Below are positions 1 to 14,823 of a DNA stretch of 64,000 nt, one piece after another. Each line of letters opens with the position of its first letter. The first letter of the stretch is position 1. The DNA comes from Bos javanicus (taxonomy: Eukaryota; Chordata; Mammalia; Artiodactyla; Bovidae): NCBI RefSeq assembly GCF_032452875.1, contig NW_026893686.1:496001-560000 (forward strand), given 5' to 3'. The notes beneath the pieces were generated by a model. That model worked only from the letters and a program-made list of their open reading frames with translations. It was not told the origin of the DNA and did not search any database. The translations under genes were made by a program, and so were the position numbers.

Positions 1-2707
1 ACTGATCACGTGGCTATCATGCACTGATCACGTGGCTGATCATGCACTGATCACGTAGCTACCATGCACTGATCACGTGACTGATCATGCACTGATCACG
101 TGACTGATCATGCACTGATCACGTGACTGATCATGCACTGATCACGTGACTGATCATGCACTGATCACGTGGCTGATCATGCACTGATCACGTGACTGAT
201 CATGCACTGATCACGTGGCTGATCATGCACTGATCACGTGGCTGATCATGCACTGATCACGTGACTGATCATGCACTGATCACGTGACTGATCATGCACT
301 GATCACGTGGCTATCATGCACTGATCACGTGGCTGATCATGCACTGATCACGTGACTGATCATGCACTGATCACGTGACTGATCATGCACTGATCACGTG
401 ACTGATCATGCACTGATCACGTGGCTATCATGCACTGATCACGTGGATATCATGCACTGATCACGTGGCTGATCACACACTGATCACGTGACTGATCATG
501 CACTGATCACGTGGCTATCATGCACTATCACGTGGCTGATCATGCAATGATCACGTAGCAATCATGCACTGTCACGTGACTGATCATGCACTGATCACGT
601 AATTGATCATGCACTGATCACGTGGCTGATCATGCACTGATCACGTGACTGATCATGCACTGATCACGTGACTGATCATGCACTGATCACGTGGCTATCA
701 TGCACTGATCACGTGGCTGATCATGCACTGATCACGTGGCTGATCATGCACTGATCACGTGACTGATCATGCACTGATCACGTGGCTATCATGCACTGAT
801 CACGTGGCTGATCATGCACTGTCACGTGACTGATCATGCACTGATCACGTGACTGATCATGCACTGATCACGTGGCTGATCATGCACTGATCACGTGGCT
901 ATCATGCACTGATCACGTGGCTGATCATGCACTGATCACGTGACTGATCATGCACTGATCACGTGGTATCATGCACTGATCACGTGGCTGATCATGCACT
1001 GATCACGTGACTGATCATGCACTGATCACGTGGCTGATCATGCACTGATCACGTGGCTGATCATGCACTGATCACGTGGCTATCATGCACTGATCACGTG
1101 GCTGATCATGCACTGATCACGTGGCTACATGCACTGATCACGTGACTGATCATGCACTGATCACGTAATTGATCATGCACTGATCACGTGACTGATCATG
1201 CACTGATCACGTGACTGATCATGCACTGATCACGTGGCTATCATGCACTGATCACGTGGCTGATCATGCACTGATCACGTAGCTACCATGTACTGGTCAC
1301 GTGACTGATCATGCACTGATCACGTAATTGATCATGCACTGATCACGTGGCTGATCATGCACTGATCACGTGACTGATCATGCACTGATCACGTGACTGA
1401 TCATGCACTGATCACGTGGCTATCATGCACTGATCACGTGGCTGATCATGCACTGATCACGTGACTGATCATGCACTGATCACGTGACTGATCATGCACT
1501 GATCACGTGGCTATCATGCACTGATCACGTGGCTGATCATGCACTGATCACGTGACTGATCATGCACTGATCACGTGACTGATCATGCACTGATCACGTG
1601 ACTGATCATGCACTGATCACGTGGCTATCATGCACTGATCACGTGGCTGATCATGCACTGATCACGTGGCTGATCATACACCCATCAGGTGACTGATCAT
1701 GCACTGATCACGTGGCTATCATGCACTGATCACGAGACTGATCATGCACTGATCACGTCTATATCATGCACTGATCACATGACTGCCCATGCACTGATCA
1801 CGTGGATGATCATACACTAATCATGTGACAGATCATGCACTGATCACGTGGCTGATCATGCACTGATACCGTGACTGAGCATGGACTGATCACATGACTA
1901 TCATGTAGTGATCACGTGACTTAATGGCGCTGATCATGTGACTGATCATGCGCTGATCATGTTTGCTATCATACACTGATCATGTGCCTCTGGAGGCAAT
2001 AAACAAAGAGCTGAGTAGGCACGAATCAAACAGTCAGCAGGCAATAATCATGGAACTCAGCTGTGAGGAATCATGCTGCTCAGCTGGCAATAATCAAGCA
2101 GCTGAGCAGGCAGGAATTACGCAGCACAGCTGGCAATTGTCAAGCAGATGACAGGCAGGAATCGTGCAGCTCAGCTGGCAATTGTCAAGCAGATGAGCAG
2201 ACAGTAATCACGCAGCTCAGCAGGCCCTGATCACGTGACTGAGCATGCACTGTTCACGTGGCTGATCATACACTGATCACGTGATTGATCATGCACTGAT
2301 CACTTGGATATCATGCACTGATCACGTGGCTGATCATACACTGTTCACGTGTCTGACCATGCACTGATCACGTGGCTGATCATACACTGCTCACGTAACT
2401 GATCATGCACTGATCACGTGGCTATCATGCACTGATCACGTGGCTGAACATGCACTGTTCACGTGGCTGATCACACACCTGTCACGTGACATATCATGCA
2501 CTGATCACGTGGCACTCATGCACTGATCACGTGGCTGATCATACTCTGCTCACGTAACTCATCATGCACACATCACGTGGCTATCATGCACTGCTCACGT
2601 GGCTCGTCATGGAATGATCACGTAGCTACCATATACTGGTCACGTGACTGATCATGCACAGATCACGTAAATGATCATGCACTGTTCACGTGACTGATCA
2701 TGTACTG
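1..2707 (+). repeat. Higher-order repeat copy 1 (class A type)
   Basis: Landmarks here recur downstream at a constant offset of 5,933 bp: the CACGTAGCT variant (55 and 5988), the GTGGCTACAT unit (1121 and 7054), the cassette start (1678 and 7611) and the cassette end (2707 and 8640). The segment is cut by the window start, so its true left end is unknown. After about 2,750 the two copies lose exact register. Confidence 0.8.
1678..2707 (+). repeat. 1,030-bp class A cassette, copy 1
   Basis: A block of strongly diverged 23-mers: an upstream flank with CACGAGACTG and CACGTCTATATC variants, a 241-bp island at 1987-2227, then a flank rich in GTTCACGTG, CACTTGGATATC and GGCACTCATG variants. The island holds an open frame of 62 codons (1963-2151) that starts at TTG and has no support as a gene. 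The cassette recurs five more times in this window. Confidence 0.88.
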
Positions 2708-3232
2708 ATCACGTGACTGATCATGCACTGATCACGTGGCTGATCATGCACTGATCACGTGGCTGATCATGCACTGATCACGTGGCTGATCATGCACTGA
2801 TCACGTGGCTGATCATGCACTGATCACGTGACTGATCATGCACTGATCACGTGGCTGATCATGCACTGATCACGTGGCTATCACTGATCACGTGACTGAT
2901 CATGCACTGATCACGTGACTGATCATGCACTGATCACGTGACTGATCATGCACTGATCACGTGGCTATCATGCACTGATCACGTGGATATCATGCACTGA
3001 TCACGTGGCTGATCACACACGATCACGTGACTGATCATGCACTGATCACGTGGCTATCATGCACTGATCACGTGGCTGATCATGCAATGATCACGCAGCT
3101 ACCATGTACTGGTCACATGACTGATCATGCACTGATCACAACTGATCATGCACTGATCACGTGGCTTATCATGCACTGATCATGTGACTGATCATGCACT
3201 GATCATGTTTGGTGTCATACACTGATCATGTG

Positions 3233-3469
3233 CCTCTGGAGGCAATGAACAAAGAGCTGAGTAGGCACGAATCAGTCAGCAGGCTATAATCATGGAACTC
3301 AGCTCTGAGAAATCATGCTGCTCAGCTGGCAATAATCAAGCAGATGAGCAGGCAGGAATTACGCAGCACAGGTGGCAATTGTCAAGCAGATGACAGGCAG
3401 GAATCGTGCAGCTCAGCTGGCAATTGTCAAGCAGATGAGCAGACAGTAATCACGCAGCTCAGCAGGCCC
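3233..3469 (+). repeat. Class B diverged island, 237 bp
   Basis: Starts with CCTCTGGAGGCAATGAAC inside an intact 23-mer and ends at AGCAGGCCC. The interior reads as about ten diverged 23-mers arranged as 46-bp pairs (AGCTGGCAATTGTC alternating with GGCAGGAATCACGC types). Class B differs from class A by AATGAAC for AATAAAC and by lacking four bases (AAAC) after CACGAATC. Private variants here are GGCTATAATC and ACAGGTGGC. A GGGACT marker follows at +379. Confidence 0.88.
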
Positions 3470-5933
3470 TGATCACGTGACTGAGCATGCACTGTTCACG
3501 TGGCTGATCACACACCTGATCACGTGACTGATCATGCACTGATCACGTGACTGATCATGCACTGATCACGTGGCTATCATGCACTGATCACGTGGCTGAT
3601 CATGCACTGATCACGGGACTGATCATGCACTGATCACGGGCTATCATGCACTGACACATGACTATCATGCACTGATCACGTGGCTGATCATGCACTGATC
3701 ACGTGACTGATCATGCACTGATCACGTGACTGATCATGCACTGATCACGTGGCTGATCATGCACTGATCACGTGGCTATCATGCACTGATCACGTGGCTG
3801 ATCATGCAATGATCACGTAGCTACCATGCACTGATCACGTGACTGATCATGCACTGATCACGTAATTGATCATGCACTGATCACGTGGCTGATCATGCAC
3901 TGATCACGTGGCTGATCATGCACTGATCACGTGACTGATCATGCACTGATCACGTGACTGATCATGCACTGATCACGTGGCTATCATGCACTGATCACGT
4001 GGCTGATCATGCACTGATCACGTGGCTGATCATGCACTGATCACGTGGCTGATCATGCACTGATCACGTGACTGATCATGCACTGATCACGTGGCTGATC
4101 ATGCACTGATCACGTGGCTATCATGCACTGATCACGTGGCTGATCATGCACTGATCACGTGACTGATCATGCACTGATCACGTGGCTGATCATGCACTGA
4201 TCACGTGGCTGATCATGCACTGATCACGCAGCTATCATGCACTGATCACGTGACTGATCATGCACTGATCACGTGACTGATCATGCACTGATCACGTGGC
4301 TATCATGCACTGATCACGTGGCTGATCATGCAATGATCACGTAGCAACCATGTACTGGTCACGTGACTGATCATGCACTGATCACGTAATTGATCATGCA
4401 CTGATCACGTGGCTATCATGCACTGATCACGTGGCTGATCATACACGATCACGTGACTGATCATGCACTGATCACGTGACTGATCATGCACTGATCACGT
4501 GGCTGATCATGCACTGATCACGTGGACATCATGCACTGATCACGTGGCTGATCGCACACGTATCACGTGACTGATCATGCACTGATCACGTGGCTGATCA
4601 TGCACTGATCACGTGACTGATCATGCACTGATCACGTGGCTATCATGCACTGATATCATGCACTGATCACGTGGCTGATCATGCACTGATCACGTGACTG
4701 ATCATGCACTGATCACGTGGCTATCATGCACTGATCACGTGGCTGATCATGCACTGATCACGTAGCTATCATGCACTGATCACGTGACTGATCATGCACT
4801 GATCACGTGGCTGATCATGCACTGATCACGTGACTGATCATGCACTGATCACGTGGCTGATCATGCACTGATCACGTGGCTATCATGCACTGATCACGTG
4901 GCTGATCATGCACTGATCACGTAGCTATCATGCACTGATCACGTGACTGATCATGCACTGATCACGTAATGATCATGCACTGATCACGTGACTGATCATG
5001 CACTGATCACGTGACTGATCATGCACTGATCACGTGGCTATCATGCACTGATCACGTGGCTGATCATGCAATGATCACGCAGCTACCATGCACTGATCAC
5101 GTGACTGATCATGCACTGATCACGTGACTGATCATGCACTGATCACGTGGCTGATCATGCACTGATCACGTGGCTGATCATGCACTGATCACGTGACTGA
5201 TCATGCACTGATCACGTGGCTGATCATGCACTGATCACGTGACTGATCATGCACTGATCACGTGACTGATCATGCACTGATCACGTGGCTATCATGCACT
5301 GATCACGTGGCTGATCATGCACTGATCACGTGGCTGATCACACACTGTCACGTGACTATCATGCACTGATCACGTGGCACTCATGCACTGATCACGTGGC
5401 TGATCATACACTGATCACGTGACTGATCATGCACTGATCACGTGGCTATCATGCACTGCTCACGTGGCTGTCATGCAATGATCACGTAGCTACCATATAC
5501 TGGTCACGTGACTGATCATGCACTGATCACGTAAATGATCATGCACTGATCACGTGACTGATCATGCACTGATCACGTGACTGATCATGCACTGATCACG
5601 TGGCTGATCATGCACTGATCACGTGGCTGATCATGCACTGATCACGTGGCTGATCATGCACTGATCACGTGGCTGATCATGCACTGATCACGTGACTGAT
5701 CATGCACTGATCACGTGACTGATCATGCACTGATCACGTGGCTATCATGCACTGATCACGTGGCTGATCATGCACTGATCACGTGACTGATCATGCACTG
5801 ATCACGTGACTGATCATGCACTGATCACGTGACTGATCATGCACTGATCACGTGGCTATCATGCACTGATCACGTGGATATCATGCACTGATCACGTGGC
5901 TGATCATACACTGATCACGTGACTGATCATGCA

Positions 5934-8640
5934 CTGATCACGTGGCTATCATGCACTGATCACGTGGCTGATCATGCAATGATCACGTAGCTTCCATGCA
6001 CTGGTCACGTGACTGATCATGCACTGATCACGTGACTGATCATGCACTGATCACGTGACTGATCATGCACTGATCACGTGACTGATCATGCACTGATCAC
6101 GTGGCTGATCATGCACTGATCACGTAACTGATCATGCACTGATCACGTGGCTGATCATGCACTGATCACGTGGCTGATCATGCACTGATCACGTGACTGA
6201 TCATGCACTGATCACGTGACTGATCATGCACTGATCACGTGGCTATCATGCACTGATCACGTGGCTGATCATGCACTGATCACGTGACTGATCATGCACT
6301 GATCACGTGACTGATCATGCACTGATCACGTGACTGATCATGCACTGATCACGTGGCTATCATGCACTGATCACGTGGCTATCATGCACTGATCACGTGG
6401 CTGATCACACACTGATCACGTGACTGATCATGCACTGATCACGTGGCTATCATGCACTGATCACGTGGCTGATCATGCACTGATCACGTAGCTATCATGT
6501 ACTGTCACGTGACTGATCATGCACTGATCACGTAATTGATCATGCACTGATCACGTGGCTGATCATGCACTGATCACGTGACTGATCATGCACTGATCAC
6601 GTGACTGATCATGCACTGATCACGTGGCTATCATGCACTGATCACGTGGCTGATCATGCACTGATCACGTGACTGATCATGCACTGATCACGTGACTGAT
6701 CATGCACTGATCACGTGGCTATCATGCACTGATCACGTGGCTGATCATACACTGTCACGTGACTGATCATGCACTGATCACGTGACTGATCATGCACTGA
6801 TCACGTGGCTGATCATGCACTGATCACGTGGCTATCATGCACTGATCACGTGGCTGATCATGCACTGATCACGTGACTGATCATGCACTGATCACGTGGT
6901 ATCATGCACTGATCACGTGGCTGATCATGCACTGATCACGTGGCTGATCATGCACTGATCACGTGGCTGATCATGCACTGATCACGTGGCTGATCATGCA
7001 CTGATCACGTGGCTATCATGCACTGATCACGTGGCTGATCATGCACTGATCACGTGGCTACATGCACTGATCACGTGACTGATCATGCACTGATCACGTA
7101 ATTGATCATGCACTGATCACGTGACTGATCATGCACTGATCACGTGACTGATCATGCACTGATCACGTGGCTATCATGCACTGATCACGTGGCTGATCAT
7201 GCAATGATCACGTAGCTACCATGTACTGGTCACGTGACTGATCATGCACTGATCACGTAATTGATCATGCACTGATCACGTGGCTGATCATGCACTGATC
7301 ACGTGACTGATCATGCACTGATCACGTGACTGATCATGCACTGATCACGTGGCTATCATGCACTGATCACGTGGCTGATCATGCACTGATCACGTGACTG
7401 ATCATGCACTGATCACGTGACTGATCATGCACTGATCACGTGGCTATCATGCACTGATCACGTGGCTGATCATGCACTGATCACGTGACTGATCATGCAC
7501 TGATCACGTGACTGATCATGCACTGATCACGTGACTGATCATGCACTGATCACGTGGCTATCATGCACTGATCACGTGGCTGATCATGCACTGATCACGT
7601 GGCTGATCATACACCTGTCAGGTGACTGATCATGCACTGATCACGTGGCTATCATGCACTGATCACGAGACTGATCATGCACTGATCACGTCTATATCAT
7701 GCACTGATCACATGACTGCCCATGCACTGATCACGTGGATGATCATACACTAATCATGTGACAGATCATGCACTGATCACGTGGCTGATCATGCACTGAT
7801 ACCGTGACTGAGCATGGACTGATCACATGACTATCATGTAGTGATCACGTGACTTAATGGCGCTGATCATGTGACTGATCATGCGCTGATCATGTTTGCT
7901 ATCATACACTGATCATGTGCCTCTGGAGGCAATAAACAAAGAGCTGAGTAGGCACGAATCAAACAGTCAGCAGGCAATAATCATGGAACTCAGCTGTGAG
8001 GAATCATGCTGCTCAGCTGGCAATAATCAAGCAGCTGAGCAGGCAGGAATTACGCAGCACAGCTGGCAATTGTCAAGCAGATGACAGGCAGGAATCGTGC
8101 AGCTCAGCTGGCAATTGTCAAGCAGATGAGCAGACAGTAATCACGCAGCTCAGCAGGCCCTGATCACGTGACTGAGCATGCACTGTTCACGTGGCTGATC
8201 ATACACTGATCACGTGATTGATCATGCACTGATCACTTGGATATCATGCACTGATCACGTGGCTGATCATACACTGTTCACGTGTCTGACCATGCACTGA
8301 TCACGTGGCTGATCATACACTGCTCACGTAACTGATCATGCACTGATCACGTGGCTATCATGCACTGATCACGTGGCTGAACATGCACTGTTCACGTGGC
8401 TGATCACACACCTGTCACGTGACATATCATGCACTGATCACGTGGCACTCATGCACTGATCACGTGGCTGATCATACTCTGCTCACGTAACTCATCATGC
8501 ACACATCACGTGGCTATCATGCACTGCTCACGTGGCTCGTCATGGAATGATCACGTAGCTACCATATACTGGTCACGTGACTGATCATGCACAGATCACG
8601 TAAATGATCATGCACTGTTCACGTGACTGATCATGTACTG
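5934..8640 (+). repeat. Higher-order repeat copy 2 (class A type)
   Basis: Matches copy 1 at offset 5,933 and the next copy at offset about 4,342. The GCAATGATCACGTAG marker at 5977 recurs near 10318, the cassette start 7611 recurs at 11953, and the 62-codon chance frame moves from 7896 to 12238. The different offsets to the left and right neighbours mean the repeats are not one uniform period but were amplified with unequal amounts of plain 23-mer between them. Confidence 0.8.
7611..8640 (+). repeat. 1,030-bp class A cassette, copy 2
   Basis: Same length and order as copy 1. The island is at 7920-8160. The one difference I noticed at the left edge is CACCTGTCAGG where copy 1 has CACCCATCAGG. 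Confidence 0.88.
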
Positions 8641-9285
8641 ATCACGTGACTGATCATGCACTGATCACGTGGCTGATCATGCACTGATCACGTAACTGAT
8701 CATGCACTGATCACGTGGCTGATCATGCACTGATCACGTGGCTGATCATGCACTGATCACGTGACTGATCATGCACTGATCACGTGACTGATCATGCACT
8801 GATCACGTGGCTATCATGCACTGATCACGTGGATATCATGCACTGATCACGTGGCTGATCACACACGTATCACATGACTGATCATGCACTGATCACGTGG
8901 CTATCATGCACTGATCACGTGGCTATCATGCACTGATCACGTGGCTGATCATGCACTGATCACGTAGCTATCATGCACTGATCACGTGACTGATCATGCA
9001 CTGATCACGTAATTGATCATGCACTGATCACGTGACTGATCATGCACTGATCACGTGACTGATCATGCACTGATCACGTGACTGATCATGCACTGATCAC
9101 GTGGCTATCATGCACTGATCACGTGGCTGATCATGCACTGATCACGCAGCTACCATGCACTGATCACGTGACTGATCATGCACTGATCACATGACTGATC
9201 ATGCACTGATCACGTGGCTTATCATGCACTGATCATGTGACTGATCATGCACTGATCATGTTTGCTATCATACACTGATCATGTG

Positions 9286-9521
9286 CCTCTGGAGGCAATG
9301 AACAAAGAGCTGAGTAGGCACGAATCAGTCAGCAGGCAATAATCATGGAACTCAGCTGTGAGAATCATGCTGCTCAGCTGGCAATAATCAAGCAGCTGAG
9401 CAGGCAGGAATTACGCAGCACAGCTGGCAATTGTCAAGCAGATGACAGGCAGGAATCGTGCAGCTCAGCTGGCAATTGTCAAGCAGATGAGCAGACAGTA
9501 ATCACGCAGCTCAGCAGGCCC
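9286..9521 (+). repeat. Class B diverged island, 236 bp
   Basis: Same structure as the 3233 island, with GTGAGAATC (one base shorter). Unlike most class B islands, it has no GGGACT marker at about +379. Confidence 0.86.
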
Positions 9522-10274
9522 TGATCACGTGACTGAGCATGCACTGTTCACGTGGCTGATCACACACTGATCACGTGACTGATCATGCACTGATCACGTG
9601 GCTGATCATGCACTGATCACGTGGCTGATCATGCACTGATCACGTGGCTGATCATGCACTGATCACGTGGCTATCATGCACTGATCACGTGACTGATCAT
9701 GCACTGATCACGTGGCTGATCATGCACTGATCACGTGGCTGATCATGCACTGATCACGTGACTGATCATGCACTGATCACGTGGCTATCATGCACTGATC
9801 ACGTGGCTGATCATGCACTGATCACGTGGCTATCATGCACTGGTCACGTGACTGATCATGCACTGATCACGTGATTGATCATGCACTGATCACGTGGCTG
9901 ATCATGCACTGATCACGTGGCTGATCATGCACTGATCACGTGACTGATCATGCACTGATCACGTGACTGATCATGCACTGATCACGTGGCTGATCATGCA
10001 CTGATCACGTGGCTGATCATGCACTGATCACGTGACTGATCATGCACTGATCACGTGACTGATCATGCACTGATCACGTGGCTGATCATGCACTGATCAC
10101 GTGGCTGATCATGCACTGATCACGTGACTGATCATGCACTGATCACGTGACTGATCATGCACTGATCACGTGACTGATCATGCACTGATCACGTGGCTAT
10201 CATGCACTGATCACGTGGATATCATGCACTGATCACGTGGCTGATCATACACTGATCACGTGACTGATCATGCA

Positions 10275-12981
10275 CTGATCACGTGGCTATCATGCACTGA
10301 TCACGTGGCTGATCATGCAATGATCACGTAGCTACCATGTACTGGTCACGTGACTGATCATGCACTGATCACGTGACTGATCATGCACTGATCACGTGAC
10401 TGATCATGCACTGATCACGTGACTGATCATGCACTGATCACGTGGCTGATCATGCACTGATCACGTAACTGATCATGCACTGATCACGTGGCTGATCATG
10501 CACTGATCACGTGGCTGATCATGCACTGATCACGTGACTGATCATGCACTGATCACGTGACTGATCATGCACTGATCACGTGGCTATCATGCACTGATCA
10601 CGTGGCTGATCATGCACTGATCACGTGACTGATCATGCACTGATCACGTGACTGATCATGCACTGATCACGTGACTGATCATGCACTGATCACGTGGCTA
10701 TCATGCACTGATCACGTGGATATCATGCACTGATCACGTGGCTGATCATGCACTGATCACGTGACTGATCATGCACTGATCACGTGGCTATCATGCACTG
10801 ATCACGTGGCTGATCATGCACTGATCACGTAGCAATCATGCACTGTCACGTGACTGATCATGCACTGATCACGTAATTGATCATGCACTGATCACGTGGC
10901 TGATCATGCACTGATCACGTGACTGATCATCACACTGATCACGTGACTGATCATGCACTGATCACGTGGCTATCATGCACTGATCACGTGGCTGATCATG
11001 CACTGATCACGTGGCTGATCATGCACTGATCACGTGACTGATCATGCACTGATCACGTGGCTATCATGCACTGATCACGTGGCTGATCATGCACTGATCA
11101 CGTGCTGATCATGCACTGATCACGTGACTGATCATGCACTGATCACGTGGCTGATCATGCACTGATCACGTGGCTATCATGCACTGATCACGTGGCTGAT
11201 CATGCACTGATCACGTGACTGATCATGCACTGATCACGTGGCTATCATGCACTGATCACGTGGCTGATCATGCACTGATCACGTGACTGATCATGCACTG
11301 ATCACGTGGCTGATCATGCACTGATCACGTGGCTGATCATGCACTGATCACGTGGCTATCATGCACTGATCACGTGGCTGATCATGCACTGATCACGTGC
11401 TACATGCACTGATCACGTGACTGATCATGCACTGATCACGTAATTGATCATGCACTGATCACGTGACTGATCATGCACTGATCACGTGACTGATCATGCA
11501 CTGATCACGTGGCTATCATGCACTGATCACGTGGCTGATCATGCAATGATCACGTAGCTACCATGTACTGGTCACGTGACTGATCATGCACTGATCACGT
11601 AATTGATCATGCACTGATCACGTGGCTGATCATGCACTGATCACGTGACTGATCATGCACTGATCACGTGACTGATCATGCACTGATCACGTGGCTATCA
11701 TGCACTGATCACGTGGCTGATCATGCACTGATCACGTGACTGATCATGCACTGATCACGTGACTGATCATGCACTGATCACGTGGCTATCATGCACTGAT
11801 CACGTGGCTGATCATGCACTGATCACGTGACTGATCATGCACTGATCACGTGGCTGATCATGCACTGATCACGTGACTGATCATGCACTGATCACGTGGC
11901 TATCATGCACTGATCACGTGGCTGATCATGCACTGATCACGTGGCTGATCATACACCTGTCACGTGACTGATCATGCACTGATCACGTGGCTATCATGCA
12001 CTGATCACGAGACTGATCATGCACTGATCACGTCTATATCATGCACTGATCACATGACTGCCCATGCACTGATCACGTGGATGATCATACACTAATCATG
12101 TGACAGATCATGCACTGATCACGTGGCTGATCATGCACTGATACCGTGACTGAGCATGGACTGATCACATGACTATCATGTAGTGATCACGTGACTTAAT
12201 GGCGCTGATCATGTGACTGATCATGCGCTGATCATGTTTGCTATCATACACTGATCATGTGCCTCTGGAGGCAATAAACAAAGAGCTGAGTAGGCACGAA
12301 TCAAACAGTCAGCAGGCAATAATCATGGAACTCAGCTGTGAGGAATCATGCTGCTCAGCTGGCAATAATCAAGCAGCTGAGCAGGCAGGAATTACGCAGC
12401 ACAGCTGGCAATTGTCAAGCAGATGACAGGCAGGAATCGTGCAGCTCAGCTGGCAATTGTCAAGCAGATGAGCAGACAGTAATCACGCAGCTCAGCAGGC
12501 CCTGATCACGTGACTGAGCATGCACTGTTCACGTGGCTGATCATACACTGATCACGTGATTGATCATGCACTGATCACTTGGATATCATGCACTGATCAC
12601 GTGGCTGATCATACACTGTTCACGTGTCTGACCATGCACTGATCACGTGGCTGATCATACACTGCTCACGTAACTGATCATGCACTGATCACGTGGCTAT
12701 CATGCACTGATCACGTGGCTGAACATGCACTGTTCACGTGGCTGATCACACACTGTCACGTGACATATCATGCACTGATCACGTGGCACTCATGCACTGA
12801 TCACGTGGCTGATCATACTCTGCTCACGTAACTCATCATGCACACATCACGTGGCTATCATGCACTGCTCACGTGGCTCGTCATGGAATGATCACGTAGC
12901 TACCATATACTGGTCACGTGACTGATCATGCACAGATCACGTAAATGATCATGCACTGTTCACGTGACTGATCATGTACTG
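10275..12981 (+). repeat. Higher-order repeat copy 3 (class A type)
   Basis: Third member of the series, aligned to copy 2 with a shift of 4,341-4,344 bp. Small indels explain the range: near 11,398 the GTGGCTACAT unit of copy 2 has lost one G, and near 12,753 one C is missing. The left edge is approximate. Confidence 0.75.
11953..12981 (+). repeat. Class A cassette, copy 3 (1,029 bp)
   Basis: Island at 12262-12502. It is one base shorter than the others, with one C lost in the ACACACCTGTC stretch near 12,753. Its left edge reads CACCTGTCACG, closer to the plain array than copies 1 and 2. Confidence 0.87.
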
Positions 12982-14823
12982 ATCACGTGACTGATCATGC
13001 ACTGATCACGTGGCTGATCATGCACTGATCACGTGGCTGATCATGCACTGATCACGTGGCTGATCATGCACTGATCACGTGGCTGATCATGCACTGATCA
13101 CGTGACTGATCATGCACTGATCACGTGACTGATCATGCACTGATCACGTGGCTATCATGCACTGATCACGTGGCTGATCATGCACTGATCACGTGACTGA
13201 TCATGCACTGATCACGTGACTGATCATGCACTGATCACGTGACTGATCATGCACTGATCACGTGGCTATCATGCACTGATCACGTGGCTATCATGCACTG
13301 ATCACGTGGCTGATCACACACTATCACATGACTGATCATGCACTGATCACGTGGCTGATCATGCACTGATCACGTGGCTATCATGCACTGATCACGTGGC
13401 TGATCATGCACTGATCACGTAGCTATCATGCACTGATCACGTGACTGATCATGCACTGATCACGTGACTGATCATGCACTGATCACGTGACTGATCATGC
13501 ACTGATCACGTGGCTATCATGCACTGATCACGTGGCTGATCATGCACTGATCACGCAGCTATCATGCACTGATCACGTGACTGATCATGCACTGATCACG
13601 TGACTGATCATGCACTGATCACGTGGCTATCATGCACTGATCACGTGGCTGATCATGCACTGATCATGTAGCTATCATGTACTGGTCACGTGACTGATCA
13701 TGCACTGATCACGTGACTGATCATGCACTGATCACGTGGCTATCATGCACTGATCACGTGACTGATCATGCACTGATCACGTCTATATCATGCACTGATC
13801 ACATGACTGATCATGCACTGATCACGTGGCTGATCATGCACTGATCACGTGACTGATCATGCACTGATCACGTGGCTATCATGCACTGATCACGTGGCTG
13901 ATCATGCACTGATCACGTGCTTCATGCACTGATCACGTGACTGATCATGCACTGATCACGTGGCTGATCATGCACTGATCACGTGACTGATCATGCACTG
14001 ATCACGTGGCTGATCATGCACTGATCACGTGACTGATCATGCACTGATCACGTGACTGATCATGCACTGATCACGTGGCTATCATGCACTGATATCATGC
14101 ACTGATCACGTGGCTGATCACACACTATCACGTGACTGATCATGCACTGATCACGTGGCTATCATGCACTGATCACGTGGCTGATCATGCACTGATCACG
14201 TGGCTATCATGCACTGATCACGTGACTGATCATGCACTGATCACGTGGCTGATCATGCACTGATCACGTGACTGATCATGCACTGATCACGTGGCTGATC
14301 ATGCACTGATCACGTGGCTATCATGCACTGATCACGTGCTGATCATGCACTGATCACGTGACTGATCATGCACTGATCACGTGGCTATCATGCACTGATC
14401 ACGTGGCTGATCATGCACTGATCACGTAGCTATCATGTACTGATCACGTGACTGATCATGCACTGATCACGTGATTGATCATGCACTGATCACGTGGCTG
14501 ATCATGCACTGATCACGTGGCTGATCATGCACTGATCACGTGACTGATCATGCACTGATCACGTGGCTGATCATGCACTGATCACGTGACTGATCATGCA
14601 CTGATCACGTGACTGATCATGCACTGATCACGTGGCTATCATGCACTGCTCACGTGGCTGATCATGCAATGATCACGCAACTACCATGTACTGGTCACAT
14701 GACTGATCATGCACTGATCACGTGACTGATCATGCAGTGATCACGTGGCTGTCATGCACTACTCACGTGGCTGATCATGCAATGATCATGTAGCTACCAT
14801 GTACAGGTCACGTGAATGATCAT

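Noticed and set aside
1963..2151. 62-codon open frame repeated six times (also 7896, 12238, 15109, 16474, 33957)
   Set aside because: It starts at TTG, lies wholly in diverged satellite 23-mers, and is broken in class B islands by a 4-bp deletion. Repetition reflects DNA duplication, not a gene.
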